Shown piece by piece: positions 34,397-42,862 of a DNA stretch of 54,553 nt. The DNA lies in contig URVC01000025.1 in NCBI GenBank assembly GCA_900551245.1, positions 1-54,553 on the forward strand. The letters are read 5' to 3'. The notes under the pieces were generated by a model. That model did not search any database. It was given only the letters and a program-made list of their open reading frames with translations, and was not told the origin of the DNA. Made by a program: the position numbers and the translations under genes. Each line of letters begins with the position of its first letter. The stretch's first letter is position 1. The DNA is from an uncultured bacterium (lineage in GTDB: Bacteria > Verrucomicrobiota > Lentisphaeria > Victivallales > Victivallaceae).

Positions 34397-34442
34397 ATAA
34401 GGAATAATTTGCAGGAAAACCAGGCAGAAATACCGAAAAACT

Positions 34443-35342
34443 GTGCAGAATCAGCCAAAATATACTTTGCAACTGGAGCCGGTTCACTTCCCGGATTCGT
34501 TCCCTCTGCTTCTCCACGACCACCGGGATCATCCGGCGCGGGAGATTCTCCGGCTGCATCGGCACGACTGCGTGGAGCTGGGGATGTGCCTGGCCGGTGA
34601 AGGTGTCTTCGTGGTGGAGGGGAAGGTGATGCCGTTCCGGAGCGGGGATGTTTCGTTGATCGGTCCGGCGGAGGCTCATCTGGCGGCGAGTTCGCCGGGC
34701 ACGACGTCGCACTGGATCTGGTATTATCTCGATTTTTCGCGGATTCTGCTGCCGCATTTCCCGGAGTTCGACGCGGGATTTCCGGCGCGGCTTCGCGGGG
34801 CGGAGTTCTGCAATATCATGAGCGGGGAATGTGCCGCGCGACTCCGGCGGTTGCTGGAACCGCTGGCGGTGGCGGATTCGACCGAAGCGAAGAGCGCGTG
34901 GGTGCTTCTGCTCGCCTGTGAATTGAAAAATCGGTTTCGGGACTTTCCGCTACCGGAGGAGGAGCCGGAGTGCAGCTCGTTCGAACGGATTGCGCGCGCC
35001 GTTGCCTGGTTCGGGCGGCACTATGCGGAACCGCTTGCCGTCGGGGAGGCGGCGCAGCTGTGCGGCATGAGCCTCTCCAACTTCCGTCGCCTTTTCCGGC
35101 GAGAGACCGGCATGGCGCCACTGGACTATCTGAACCGGCTGCGCATCTGCATGGCGAAGGCGGAACTGCGGACAGGGAAATATTCGATCTCAGAGACCGC
35201 GGCGCGGTGCGGCTTCCCCTCGCTTTCGAGCTTCAACCGGCAGTTCCGGAAGTGGGAACACGCTTCGCCGCGCGAATGCCGGAACGAACCTCAGCGCGAG
35301 GCGGTGGCTCGTCCGGCCGAGGATGCATCTGCTCCTCTTTGA
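34443..35342 (+). CDS. AraC-family transcriptional regulator
   Basis: A 299-residue regulator with an N-terminal cupin (RLHRHDCVELGMCLAGEG, FRSGDVSLIGPAEAHL) and a C-terminal AraC double helix-turn-helix (LAVGEAAQLCGMSLSNFRRL, ISETAARCGFPSLSSFNRQF). The most upstream start is a GTG at 34443 with no good ribosome-binding site, so the true start is uncertain. It is divergent from the ADP-ribosylglycohydrolase gene and probably controls it. It ends one base before the end of the convergent DUF1893 gene. Confidence 0.85.
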   Translation: MQNQPKYTLQLEPVHFPDSFPLLLHDHRDHPAREILRLHRHDCVELGMCLAGEGVFVVEGKVMPFRSGDVSLIGPAEAHLAASSPGTTSHWIWYYLDFSRILLPHFPEFDAGFPARLRGAEFCNIMSGECAARLRRLLEPLAVADSTEAKSAWVLLLACELKNRFRDFPLPEEEPECSSFERIARAVAWFGRHYAEPLAVGEAAQLCGMSLSNFRRLFRRETGMAPLDYLNRLRICMAKAELRTGKYSISETAARCGFPSLSSFNRQFRKWEHASPRECRNEPQREAVARPAEDASAPL

Positions 35343-35343
35343 G

Positions 35344-35850
35344 CTATTTTCCGCCGCGGAACGTCGCGATCCGCTGTTTCAGGGAGACGAGCGCCTTCGC
35401 GGGGTCATCGATTCCTGCAACCGATTGTTCGAGCGGGCAGAGACCGTTCCGTTTCCGGTTCAGAATGCGCGGCACCAGCAACGTCTGGCTGGTGGTGATG
35501 GCGTGTTTCTGCAGAAATTTGACCGTATCCTCGCTCATCACTTCGCCGTGCACATGGCGCGCCTTTCCACAGATGGCGATGGCGGCGGCGGCCCAGCCGA
35601 CCACCTTATCCACCACGGTTGCGCCGGCCATATCGCTTTTGCGTGTTTCGTAGAGCGTCAGGAGCGGATTCACCCCGTGGCCCCGTTCCCCGGTGACGAG
35701 CCGGCCGTCGGCGGTGATGAGAACGCATTCGGCCCGGTTGGTTTGAATCATCTGCCGGGCGGTTTCCAGTTTCGATTCCGGTGCGGCGGTACAGCCGGTG
35801 AACAACAGCGCGGTCAGCACCGCGCCGAACAGAGAAATCATTCGCATCAT
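35344..35850 (-). CDS. DUF1893 lipoprotein
   Basis: A 168-residue protein with a lipoprotein signal (hydrophobic stretch ISLFGAVLTALLFTGC, Cys as the predicted lipid site; Phe at -3 is slightly unusual). The rest is a DUF1893 domain: ECVLITADGRLVTGERGHGV, then VVDKVVGWAAAAIAICGKA and GLCPLEQ. DUF1893 has no known activity but carries conserved Cys and Lys. AGGAG lies 6 nt before the ATG at 35850. It follows the polyferredoxin gene by 22 nt, so the two probably work together at the cell envelope. Confidence 0.82.
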   Translation of the reverse strand: MMRMISLFGAVLTALLFTGCTAAPESKLETARQMIQTNRAECVLITADGRLVTGERGHGVNPLLTLYETRKSDMAGATVVDKVVGWAAAAIAICGKARHVHGEVMSEDTVKFLQKHAITTSQTLLVPRILNRKRNGLCPLEQSVAGIDDPAKALVSLKQRIATFRGGK

Positions 35851-35872
35851 TGCATTCTCCTGATAAAAGGGT

Positions 35873-37216
35873 TCACTGCCAGACCGGTTCCGGAAGTGTG
35901 ACCTGTTTTTCGATCTCATGAACCGTCATCGCTTTCTCCGGGGCCGGGCAGACCATCTGACAGGCTCCGCAACCGATGCAGAGATCTGTATTCACCGGGC
36001 GCGGTGTTCCGTTGCCGCGCAAGGTGATGGCATGTGCCGGACAGGCGGAGGCGCAACGGCCGCACTCCTCTTCCTCCTGGAAGACGATGCAGTTTCTGGG
36101 ATTGAATTTCGCTTCGGCGATTTTCGTGAGCTGCTTCTCCTTAAGTGTCAGCGGGCGGATCGCGCCGGTCGGGCAGAGCTGAGAGCAGAGGTTGCAGTTG
36201 TAACGGCAGACGCCGCGGTTCAGATCGAGCGAAACCGGACCGGTTCCCCCCGGCGCCGGAACGATGATTTTTTCCGGGCAGTTCGCCGTGCAGAGCTGGC
36301 ACGAGGTGCATTTGGCGGCGAACCGTTCCGCATCCTGTGCGCCCGGCGGCAGGATCCCGAACCGCCGCGGCAGTTCCGCCAGCCGGGAGAGACCGGTCCG
36401 GACGAGTACCGCGCCGGCCGCCAGCCCGGCGACCAGTACGCCGCCGCGCAGCAGAAATGCCCGGCGCGATGGATCGACCGGAATTTCCGCCGCTTTCGGC
36501 CGGGAAAAGGCGAGGCCGTGGAAGTTGCAGGCTGCGACACAACTCATGCAGCGCACGCAGCGCTCGTTGTCGAGGATGCCGCTGCGGGGATCGATGCATC
36601 CCGTCGGGCAGGCGGAGGCACAGCGGCCGCATTTTACGCACTGTTCGGTGAAGTGGAGCCGGCAGGGGGAGAGTTTCGCAATCAACCCGAGCTCCGTTCC
36701 GACCGGACAGAGTGCCGTGCAGAAGATTCTCCGTTTCCAGAGCGCGAGCGCGGCGATCACGAGGAGGGGAACGAAGCCGTCGGAGAGAAACGCTCCGAGG
36801 ATCCGCCCGAAGTTGGAGTAGGGGTCGAGCAACAGGAGGCCCGCCGCCCAGCCGGCGGCAAGTGCGCCGAAAACGACTCCGGCAATTGCATAGCGGAGCA
36901 GGGGGAGGTTGGGAACTATAATCTTTCGATTCCGGAGCGGGAGGGCGATCAGATCCTGCAGAATGCCGAAGGGGCAGAGGACGGAGCAGTATACCCGGCC
37001 GAAAAGGAGCGTGAGCAATGCAATCCCCAGCACCGTGATCAGCGCTCCGGCGGAGAAGGCGGCGAAACAGCCTGCCAGAGCCGGAGCGAACTGCACGTGC
37101 ACCAGAAACGTGAGGAGTTCGCCGAAGCCGGTGAAGGCGAGGACGAAGAGCAGCAGGACCAGCGCCGCAAGGGCGTTGCGGATGGTTTTCCAGCGGGATT
37201 GCGCAACGTTCGTCAT
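35873..37216 (-). CDS. Membrane-bound 4Fe-4S polyferredoxin, NapH/NapG-like
   Basis: A 447-residue protein. The first ~180 residues have four to five membrane helices with the two NapH-type cysteine motifs VYCSVLCPFG and IFCTALCPVG. Then come ferredoxin cluster motifs: CVKCGRCASACP, CVRCMSCVAAC, a further hydrophobic segment after SRRAFLLRGG (a Tat-like RR motif, here internal), then CTSCQLCTANCP, CNLCSQLCPTG, CGRCASACPAH and CIGCGACQMVCP. This looks like a NapH-type membrane part joined to a NapG/MauM-type ferredoxin, moving electrons across or along the membrane. No terminal reductase is in the window. GGAGGAG precedes the ATG. It lies between the rfaE2-like and DUF1893 genes. Confidence 0.85.
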   Translation of the reverse strand: MTNVAQSRWKTIRNALAALVLLLFVLAFTGFGELLTFLVHVQFAPALAGCFAAFSAGALITVLGIALLTLLFGRVYCSVLCPFGILQDLIALPLRNRKIIVPNLPLLRYAIAGVVFGALAAGWAAGLLLLDPYSNFGRILGAFLSDGFVPLLVIAALALWKRRIFCTALCPVGTELGLIAKLSPCRLHFTEQCVKCGRCASACPTGCIDPRSGILDNERCVRCMSCVAACNFHGLAFSRPKAAEIPVDPSRRAFLLRGGVLVAGLAAGAVLVRTGLSRLAELPRRFGILPPGAQDAERFAAKCTSCQLCTANCPEKIIVPAPGGTGPVSLDLNRGVCRYNCNLCSQLCPTGAIRPLTLKEKQLTKIAEAKFNPRNCIVFQEEEECGRCASACPAHAITLRGNGTPRPVNTDLCIGCGACQMVCPAPEKAMTVHEIEKQVTLPEPVWQ

Positions 37217-37233
37217 GGATGACTCCTCCTTCG

Positions 37234-37728
37234 TTACATGGTTTCCCGGATGCGGGCGATGATGGTGGTGGTCGAAAAACCGGGAATAAACGGTTTGAAA
37301 CAGATCTCCGTCCCCGCCTGGTCGAGCGCGACCCGTTCCGCCGGATCGAGTTTTTCCCGCGTGTAATCGCCCCCTTTGACGTAACGGTCCGCTGCGAGGG
37401 CGGCAAGTTCGCGGTCACAGCGTGCGCCGTCGAAGATCACCACGCCGTCGACCGATTCGAGCGCCGCCAGCATGTAGGCGCGGTTGTACTGATCGATGAT
37501 CGGGCGCTCCGGCCCCTTGAGCGCCCGGACCGACGCGTCGGAATTGATGAGGACGATCATGGCGTCGCCGAGTGCGCGCGCTTCGTGGAGGTATTCGGCG
37601 TGGCCACGGTGAAGGATGTCGAAACAGCCGTTGGTGACGACCAGTTGTTTCCCTTCGCGGCGGAGCGATTCCCGGAAGCGGCAGGCCGCTTCGAGCGTCA
37701 AAATGAGATCGGCGGGATTTCTATTCAT
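37234..37728 (-). CDS. rfaE2: D-glycero-beta-D-manno-heptose 1-phosphate adenylyltransferase (RfaE2-like)
   Basis: A 164-residue nucleotidyltransferase corresponding to the C-terminal half of HldE. Motif VTNGCFDILHRGHAEYL contains the HxGH nucleotide-binding site (His40-His43), and YVKGGDYTREKL is the other family segment. It activates heptose-1-phosphate to ADP-heptose for the lipopolysaccharide inner core, so an LPS-type outer membrane is implied. The kinase half is not in the window. GGAG is 6 nt before the ATG. It overlaps the dCMP deaminase gene by 8 nt. Confidence 0.92.
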   Translation of the reverse strand: MNRNPADLILTLEAACRFRESLRREGKQLVVTNGCFDILHRGHAEYLHEARALGDAMIVLINSDASVRALKGPERPIIDQYNRAYMLAALESVDGVVIFDGARCDRELAALAADRYVKGGDYTREKLDPAERVALDQAGTEICFKPFIPGFSTTTIIARIRETM

Positions 37729-38203
37729 TCTCGTCTCCGGATTCCAGCGGCCGCACGATCACCCCGGCCTCATGAAGCAGTGCCGTCGAGACGTCGTCGA
37801 TCGAATAGTGGCGGTGATAGACCACTTCGACGATTCCGGCGTTGATGATCATCTTCGCGCAGAGCAGACAGGGGCTGTAGGTGGTGTAGAGCGTCGCCCC
37901 CTTGACCGCGATGCCGTGGTAGGCCGCCTGCACGATGGCGTTTTCCTCGGCGTGACTGCACAGACACTGGTGGAGATTGGTGCCGCTGGGCGCGTCGGAG
38001 TTGCAGCGCGGACACCCCCCCTCGGAACAGTTGCGCACCCCGCGCGGCGTGCCGTTGTAACCGGTTGAAATAATCCGGCAGTCCCGGACCAGCACCGCCG
38101 CGACCTGGCGGCGGCAGCAGTTGCTGCGGCTGGCGGCGACGTGGGCGATGTCCATGAAATATTGGTCCCAGCTCGGGCGGGGCGGACGTTTTTCCGTAGC
38201 CAT
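37721..38203 (-). CDS. Deoxycytidylate (dCMP) deaminase, ComEB-like
   Basis: A 160-residue zinc deaminase. The catalytic site is SHAEENAI (His84, Glu86) and PCLLC (Cys112, Cys115). Extra cysteines before it (CSEGGCPRC) fit the second zinc of the ComEB/dCMP deaminase group. GYNGTPRG is the family substrate loop. It converts dCMP to dUMP for thymidylate synthesis. AGGAG lies 10 nt before the ATG. It is 19 nt after the tolA/tonB-like gene and overlaps the rfaE2-like gene. Confidence 0.93.
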   Translation of the reverse strand: MATEKRPPRPSWDQYFMDIAHVAASRSNCCRRQVAAVLVRDCRIISTGYNGTPRGVRNCSEGGCPRCNSDAPSGTNLHQCLCSHAEENAIVQAAYHGIAVKGATLYTTYSPCLLCAKMIINAGIVEVVYHRHYSIDDVSTALLHEAGVIVRPLESGDENE

Positions 38204-38222
38204 GAAAGAAGTTCTCCTTTCG

Positions 38223-39194
38223 TTATTCAGTACGCATCACCAGTTGGAAGGTCACTTTTCCATTCGGCGGCGTGGGGACGCGGTCGAGGTTGGCGAGCAG
38301 CCGTTTGATCGACTCATCCATCGCTTTCACGCCGCTCGGTTTGAGCACGCGGGCGTCGGTGACCCGGCCGTCGGCGGCGATCGAAAGCTGAATCAGCACC
38401 TCCGGCAGCCGGTCGCCGAGCAGGGAGCGCGGCGGCTGGGTCCAGCGGTATTTGAGGTAGTTGCCCACCCGGATGCCGTAGCGCATGTCGAACTCATCCT
38501 TCGCTCCGCCGCCGGGCGTCCGGTGGTCGGGTTTGCCGTAGGCCTGGCCGACGTCGCGGCTGCCGATGGGGACGGCGGAGTTGTAGTTGCTGCCGCCGCC
38601 GATTTTGCCACTGTTCCCGGGGCGGTAGACCTGACGCTGCGCCTCCTCCACATTCCGCGGACGGGTGGAGGTGCGCGAACGCGAACTGCTCTTGGGCTTT
38701 GCCGTGGACCGGCTCGACTGCTTCGCGCTGCTTTTCGGCCTGGTCTTCGGCTTCGGTTTTGTTTTGGGCTTCGCCTGCTGCCGCGCCGTACGCTTCACCT
38801 TCGGTGCGGCGGGTTCTTTGATGCGGGGCGGCGGAGCGATTTTCGGTGCCGCCGGCTCCGCCACCCGCGGCGCCGGCTCCGGTACTTCCGGTTCCGGGGC
38901 GGCAGGCTCCGGAGCTGCGGCACCGGGATTCGGCGAGGGCGGGCGGCGTTCAGGCGGGCCGACCTCCCAGTCGTGCGACAGCTCCCGGCCGCCGATCTTG
39001 ACTCGGAAGGCGTTCTCCTCCGGCGGGTTTCTCCAGTTCTCAAATGCGAGATAGCCGATCGGCCCGAAGAGGATCAGCAGGTGAATCACCAGCACATGGG
39101 TGAAGATCTTCCCCCGGTGTCCGCCCGGAGTTCTCCGCGGGGCGGCAACCCGCCCCGGAGCAATCGGCATGGTGTGTGGCCCCAGCCGGTTCAT
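38223..39194 (-). CDS. TonB/TolA-like energy-transducing protein
   Basis: A 323-residue protein with one membrane anchor (about 31-51), then a long Pro/Ala/Lys/Glu-rich linker that would cross the periplasm. The C-terminal ~95 residues (YLKYRWTQPPRSLLGD, VLIQLSIAADGRVTDARVLKPSG, MDESIKRLLANL) form a TonB/TolA C-terminal domain. With the ExbB/TolQ- and ExbD/TolR-like genes upstream it makes a complete three-part system. Its ATG overlaps the stop of the TolR-like gene in ATGA. Whether it works as TolA (envelope constriction) or TonB (uptake) cannot be settled here; no Pal or TolB gene is present. Confidence 0.88.
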   Translation of the reverse strand: MNRLGPHTMPIAPGRVAAPRRTPGGHRGKIFTHVLVIHLLILFGPIGYLAFENWRNPPEENAFRVKIGGRELSHDWEVGPPERRPPSPNPGAAAPEPAAPEPEVPEPAPRVAEPAAPKIAPPPRIKEPAAPKVKRTARQQAKPKTKPKPKTRPKSSAKQSSRSTAKPKSSSRSRTSTRPRNVEEAQRQVYRPGNSGKIGGGSNYNSAVPIGSRDVGQAYGKPDHRTPGGGAKDEFDMRYGIRVGNYLKYRWTQPPRSLLGDRLPEVLIQLSIAADGRVTDARVLKPSGVKAMDESIKRLLANLDRVPTPPNGKVTFQLVMRTE

Positions 39195-39601
39195 TTGCCC
39201 TCGGCCTGGGTTACCAGCGTGATCTCACGGAACCCGGAGTTTTTGATGAAAGTGAGCAGTTCAATCACGTCGTTGTAGGAGCGTTCGCCGTCGGCGCGCA
39301 GCAGCACGGTGGTCTTGGGGGAACGCTCCCGGAGCTGTTTGAGCAGTTCGACCAGTTCATCTTTCGTAACCGTCTCCCGATCGAAAACGATCGTGCCCTG
39401 TTTGGTCAATGTGACGCTTTTGAAGTCGGTTTCGGGCAGTTTGTCGGCGTTCATTTCCGGCGGATTGACCGAGGTGCCGTACTCCATCAGCGGCATCGTG
39501 ATCATGAAGACGATCAGCAGAAGAAAGGTCAGGTCGAGCAGCGGCGTCACATTGATCTGGTCAATCGCCGCCATCTGGGAACGCGATCTCTTGCGACGCA
39601 T
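39191..39601 (-). CDS. ExbD/TolR-family biopolymer transport protein
   Basis: A 136-residue protein with a single N-terminal membrane helix (INVTPLLDLTFLLLIVFMIT) that carries the conserved proton-channel Asp23. A periplasmic domain follows, with the KTTVLLRADGERSYNDVIELL segment of the family. It pairs with the TolQ-like protein to harvest proton motive force. GGAGG lies 7 nt before the ATG at 39601, and the upstream gene stops just 2 nt earlier, so the two are tightly coupled. Confidence 0.93.
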   Translation of the reverse strand: MRRKRSRSQMAAIDQINVTPLLDLTFLLLIVFMITMPLMEYGTSVNPPEMNADKLPETDFKSVTLTKQGTIVFDRETVTKDELVELLKQLRERSPKTTVLLRADGERSYNDVIELLTFIKNSGFREITLVTQAEGK

Positions 39602-39603
39602 GG

Positions 39604-40470
39604 CTACGCCTCCGGCGTTTCCGCCCCGTGGAGGACGGAGGGGTGTGTAAACGCTGTTGCCGGTGCCGTCACAGGCGCCGGTGCCGGAACCGGCGGAGCC
39701 GGCGGCGTGTTGGTTGTCGACGCGTTCCGGTCGAGGGCGAGCTGTTCGAGCTTGATCCGCACCATGAACTCCTCGGTGAAGTTGTCCATGGTGACGGTGA
39801 GGTTGCGGATTGTCGCGGTCAGCAGGTTGTAGCCGACCAGGGAGGGGATGGCCACGATCAGACCGGCCACGGTGGTGAGCAGTGCTCCGGCGACACCGGG
39901 GGCGAGGGCGGTGAAGTCCGACTTGCCCGCCGCGGCGATGCCGCAGAAGGCGAGCATGACGCCCCACACCGTGCCGAAGAGTCCGCAGAAGGGGCTGACG
40001 CTGACCAGCGTGGCGAGCAGACCGATCCGGGTTTCCAGCTCCTGGATCTGGCCGGAGACCTCCCGCTCGAGCACCGCTTCGATGGCGTTGTACTGGGCGT
40101 CGGAGAGCTTGACCGGCCGGGTGTTGATTCCGGCGGAGAACTGCTGGTTGAGGGCGTCGCTTTCGTAGAATTCGAGCAGTTTGCCGACACCGGCGGAGTA
40201 GATGATCCCGACCGGGCTGGCATCGAGCTGCCCTTCGCGCACCAGCGCCGGAGTGGCGATGTTGCGCTTGTTGCTGCGGAATCGGGCGATGAAGCGCTGG
40301 GAGAGTTTGCGTGCCCGGTAGAGCGCCATCGCCTTGTCGATCATGACGGTCCAGGTGAAGACCGAGCCGATGAGCAACAGAACGACGATGCCTTTGCCGA
40401 CATTGTCGCTGTTTTCAAACGCATAATAGACGCCCGGAGACGCCGCGAAAAGGGTGAACGGGATGCCCAT
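39604..40470 (-). CDS. MotA/TolQ/ExbB proton channel family protein
   Basis: A 288-residue inner-membrane protein. A first helix (IVVLLLIGSVFTWTVMIDK, about 27-45), a cytoplasmic loop (RKLSQRFIARF and so on), then two C-terminal helices with LATLVSVSPFCGLFGTVWGV and VAGALLTTVAGLIVAIPS, the signature of the TolQ/ExbB channel. The C-terminal tail is rich in Pro/Ala/Thr. First gene of the tolQ-tolR-tolA-like operon. GGAG lies 9 nt before the ATG. Its promoter overlaps that of the divergent ROK kinase gene. Confidence 0.93.
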   Translation of the reverse strand: MGIPFTLFAASPGVYYAFENSDNVGKGIVVLLLIGSVFTWTVMIDKAMALYRARKLSQRFIARFRSNKRNIATPALVREGQLDASPVGIIYSAGVGKLLEFYESDALNQQFSAGINTRPVKLSDAQYNAIEAVLEREVSGQIQELETRIGLLATLVSVSPFCGLFGTVWGVMLAFCGIAAAGKSDFTALAPGVAGALLTTVAGLIVAIPSLVGYNLLTATIRNLTVTMDNFTEEFMVRIKLEQLALDRNASTTNTPPAPPVPAPAPVTAPATAFTHPSVLHGAETPEA

Positions 40471-40491
40471 AGATAAAAACTCCGCCGAAAG

Positions 40492-40546
40492 TTGAAAAAT
40501 GCACTTTATAAAATATAATACAGGGATTATATTCTACAAGTAGAAT
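40492..40546. promoter_or_regulatory. Overlapping divergent promoters of tolQ-like and ROK genes, with palindrome
   Basis: Plus strand: TTGAAA (40492-40497), 16 bp, TATAAT (40514-40519), directed to the ROK gene. Minus strand: TTGTAG (40534-40539), 16 bp, TATATT (40512-40517), directed to the tolQ-like gene. The two -10 boxes share bases. A perfect palindrome, ATTCTAC-AA-GTAGAAT (40531-40546), covers the minus -35 and lies just past the plus start site, so one bound protein could affect both. Confidence 0.5.
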
Positions 40547-40582
40547 TTTTAAGGGAAATTCACATTAATTTCGGAGAAAAAC

Positions 40583-41569
40583 ATGTCCCAGCAGAAACTC
40601 GTTCTCGGTTTCGACATCGGCGGAACCAAAATCGGCATCGGTCTCGGAACCGGCGACGGCAAACTTCTCGGCAAGGGCCGGATTGAAAACGTCAACACCC
40701 GTCCGGAGGATGTTCTCCCGGAAATGGTCCGTGTGGCGCGGAAACTGGTCGAAGAGGCCGGGCTGAAAATGGCGGACATCGCCGCGTTCGGCATCTCCGC
40801 GCCGTTCCCCGCCGACCCGGTCAACGGCATCCTCACGGCGCCCACCAACAATGCGTTGTGGCGGAATGTGCCGATTCTCCGTTACCTCAAGGACGAGCTC
40901 GGCATCGACGGCTGTTTCGAGAATGACGCCAACTGCGGCGCACTGGCCGAGTGGTTCTTCGGCGCCGGGCGCGGATGCACCGATTTCATCTATCTTACGA
41001 TGAGCACCGGCATCGGCGGCGGCATCATCGCGGCCGGGCGGCTGGTCCGCGGCAACGGCACCACCCTCAGCGCCGGGGAGCTCGGCCATATCTGCGTCGA
41101 GCTGAACGGGCGGCAGTGCAACTGCGGCATGAAGGGGTGCTATGAAGCCTACGCGGGCGGGCGCGCTCTCGCTCAGCGGATGCAGGAGGAGCTGCGCGAC
41201 AAACCCGACAGCATGATCATGCAGCTGGTCGGCGGAGACGTGGAGAAGATCGATATGGTGCCGTTCGAGAAGGCGGTCCGCGCCGGGGATCCCTACGCGG
41301 TGGCGCTGTGGGACGAGATGAGTCTGCGCAACGCGCAGGCGTTCGGCATGTACATCAACATCTTCAATCCGCAGCGGCTGGTGCTCGGCACGCTGGCCTG
41401 GGCGGTCGGCGACCTCTACACCGATCCGATCCGGAAGTACCTGCCTCGTTTCTGCTGGGCGGCGCCGCTGGCCGCCTGCGAGATCGTTCCGAGCGAACTT
41501 CGGCGCGACATCGGTTACTATGCGGGCGTGGCCGCCGCGCTCAACTACCTCAAGGAACAGGGCCGCTGA
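40583..41569 (+). CDS. ROK family sugar kinase (glucokinase-like)
   Basis: A 328-residue ROK protein with no DNA-binding domain, so a kinase rather than a repressor. ATP-binding motif DIGGTK (11-16), catalytic END with Asp115, ATP motif STGIGGGI (141-148), and the ROK zinc site His169 plus CNCGMKGCYE (Cys179, Cys181, Cys186). The sugar-contact segment SAGELGH is intact. Most probably phosphorylates glucose or a close relative in the cytoplasm. GGAG lies 7 nt before the ATG. It is monocistronic, with a hairpin about 70 nt downstream. Confidence 0.9.
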   Translation: MSQQKLVLGFDIGGTKIGIGLGTGDGKLLGKGRIENVNTRPEDVLPEMVRVARKLVEEAGLKMADIAAFGISAPFPADPVNGILTAPTNNALWRNVPILRYLKDELGIDGCFENDANCGALAEWFFGAGRGCTDFIYLTMSTGIGGGIIAAGRLVRGNGTTLSAGELGHICVELNGRQCNCGMKGCYEAYAGGRALAQRMQEELRDKPDSMIMQLVGGDVEKIDMVPFEKAVRAGDPYAVALWDEMSLRNAQAFGMYINIFNPQRLVLGTLAWAVGDLYTDPIRKYLPRFCWAAPLAACEIVPSELRRDIGYYAGVAAALNYLKEQGR

Positions 41570-41635
41570 GCGGAAAGAGGTTCTGACGCCAGGCGCTTCG
41601 CCCGGTTTGCGGGCGGGGCGCCGCGGCAAGACCAA

Positions 41636-41667
41636 AGCAACGGGAATTTTCGCCGGGTCCCGTTGCT
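41636..41667. terminator. Hairpin between convergent ROK and M14 genes
   Basis: A perfect 10-bp stem, AGCAACGGGA (41636-41645) with TCCCGTTGCT (41658-41667), and a 12-nt loop. No T run follows on either strand. Its place between convergent genes suggests a transcript-end hairpin. Confidence 0.4.
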
Positions 41668-41716
41668 CTGGCTGTATCGTGTGCCGTTGCTCCGATGGGA
41701 AGGAGAAAGAATGCTG

Positions 41717-42862
41717 TCATTGACCTGCCGTGTCTGATTCCGGTGGCTGAGTGCCGGGGCTCGACAGGAGATAACGGCAAGCCGCACGCGCGATGGAAGC
41801 GCCGTAAGCGAGCATGGCGTTCCGGTCCACGGTGACTGCGCCGAAGTTGGCAAAGGGGATTTCGATCGCCTGGGTATTGCGCACGAAGGGCAGTGTCGCC
41901 GCATAGTGCCTGATGGTTCTGCCCTGCGTATAGTTTTGTGCGGTATTCCACGAGCTCCCGAAGGGAATGTTGTCCCGCTTGAAATAGGGAGCCTGTGGAA
42001 CCTGTTCCGCCTCAAGATAATCGGCGAATCGTTCCATTTCGCGGTCCATCTGTGGAATTCCGATGCCGACCATATAGGAGGTTTCGTTCGGTACACCGCG
42101 GAGCCACGGGCAGTGCAGATCCAGTACGAACGCGGGTTTTTCGCGGAGCAGTAACGCGCGGAGCGCGGCGGTTTCCGGATAAAGACCGGGCAATTGATAG
42201 TCCCGTGCATGGTCATGCGGAATGCGGTTTTTTCCCTGATCTCCTTCTTCCACACCATCCTTGTCGACGAACGGAACGGCAAATACCGCGATATGCTGCC
42301 GGAATGTGCGTCCGAACGAATCATCCGCCAGAACTGCGCGCAGAAATCCCTCCATGGCATGGGTTGCCATCATTTCGCCTGCGTGGTGGCGCGAAGTGAG
42401 CAGGAGGGAATATTGCGGAGAGGCTTCCCGGATGGTGAGCAGTTCCACTTCTCTACCCTTTCTGCTGCGGCAGAGGGTACCCGGGAGCAGAGCCGGGTGA
42501 GTGGAAAATTCTGCGAGGAATCTTTCCCAATCCCTCTGTAGATACTGCATTGCCTGACAAAAGAGGAGCTCCTCACCTTCTTCCTGACAGGTAAACTCAA
42601 AATCACGATCGCTCTCGTGGAGATGCGGACAGAGCCAGCTCCAGTTTTTTCCTCCGTCGCGGCTGACAGCGGGACCACGGGTTCCCACCCGGCTGCCTTC
42701 GACAAAATGGAACCGATAGATCCCCTTTTCCGGGAACTTCCCCTGGAAGCACCAGTAAAACCAGTCTCCCGCGGTGTCCCGACGTTCCACGTCAAGTTCG
42801 ATATCATGGCCGTTTATGGAGACGACCTTGATATTGCCGGCTGGAATTTCCTTTGTGATCAT
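41717..42862 (-). CDS. M14 family zinc carboxypeptidase, cytosolic (CCP-like) type
   Basis: A 381-residue metallopeptidase with no signal peptide. Residues 1-125 resemble the beta-sandwich N-domain of cytosolic carboxypeptidases (FHFVEGSRVGTRG, SWLCPH). The catalytic domain has SRHHAGEMM with His160 and Glu163, the third zinc ligand His250 in LDLHCPW, and the general base Glu334 in QAIEIPFANF. It would trim C-terminal residues from a peptide or protein in the cytoplasm; the substrate is unknown. Its ATG overlaps the stop of the LysR gene in ATGA, so the peptidase is coupled to its likely regulator. Confidence 0.85.
   Translation of the reverse strand: MITKEIPAGNIKVVSINGHDIELDVERRDTAGDWFYWCFQGKFPEKGIYRFHFVEGSRVGTRGPAVSRDGGKNWSWLCPHLHESDRDFEFTCQEEGEELLFCQAMQYLQRDWERFLAEFSTHPALLPGTLCRSRKGREVELLTIREASPQYSLLLTSRHHAGEMMATHAMEGFLRAVLADDSFGRTFRQHIAVFAVPFVDKDGVEEGDQGKNRIPHDHARDYQLPGLYPETAALRALLLREKPAFVLDLHCPWLRGVPNETSYMVGIGIPQMDREMERFADYLEAEQVPQAPYFKRDNIPFGSSWNTAQNYTQGRTIRHYAATLPFVRNTQAIEIPFANFGAVTVDRNAMLAYGASIARAACRYLLSSPGTQPPESDTAGQ

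Noticed and set aside
34443..34600. The idea of a small separate gene in front of the AraC gene at 34.4 kb.
   Set aside because: The frames there are shadows; the AraC cupin domain already starts within this stretch.
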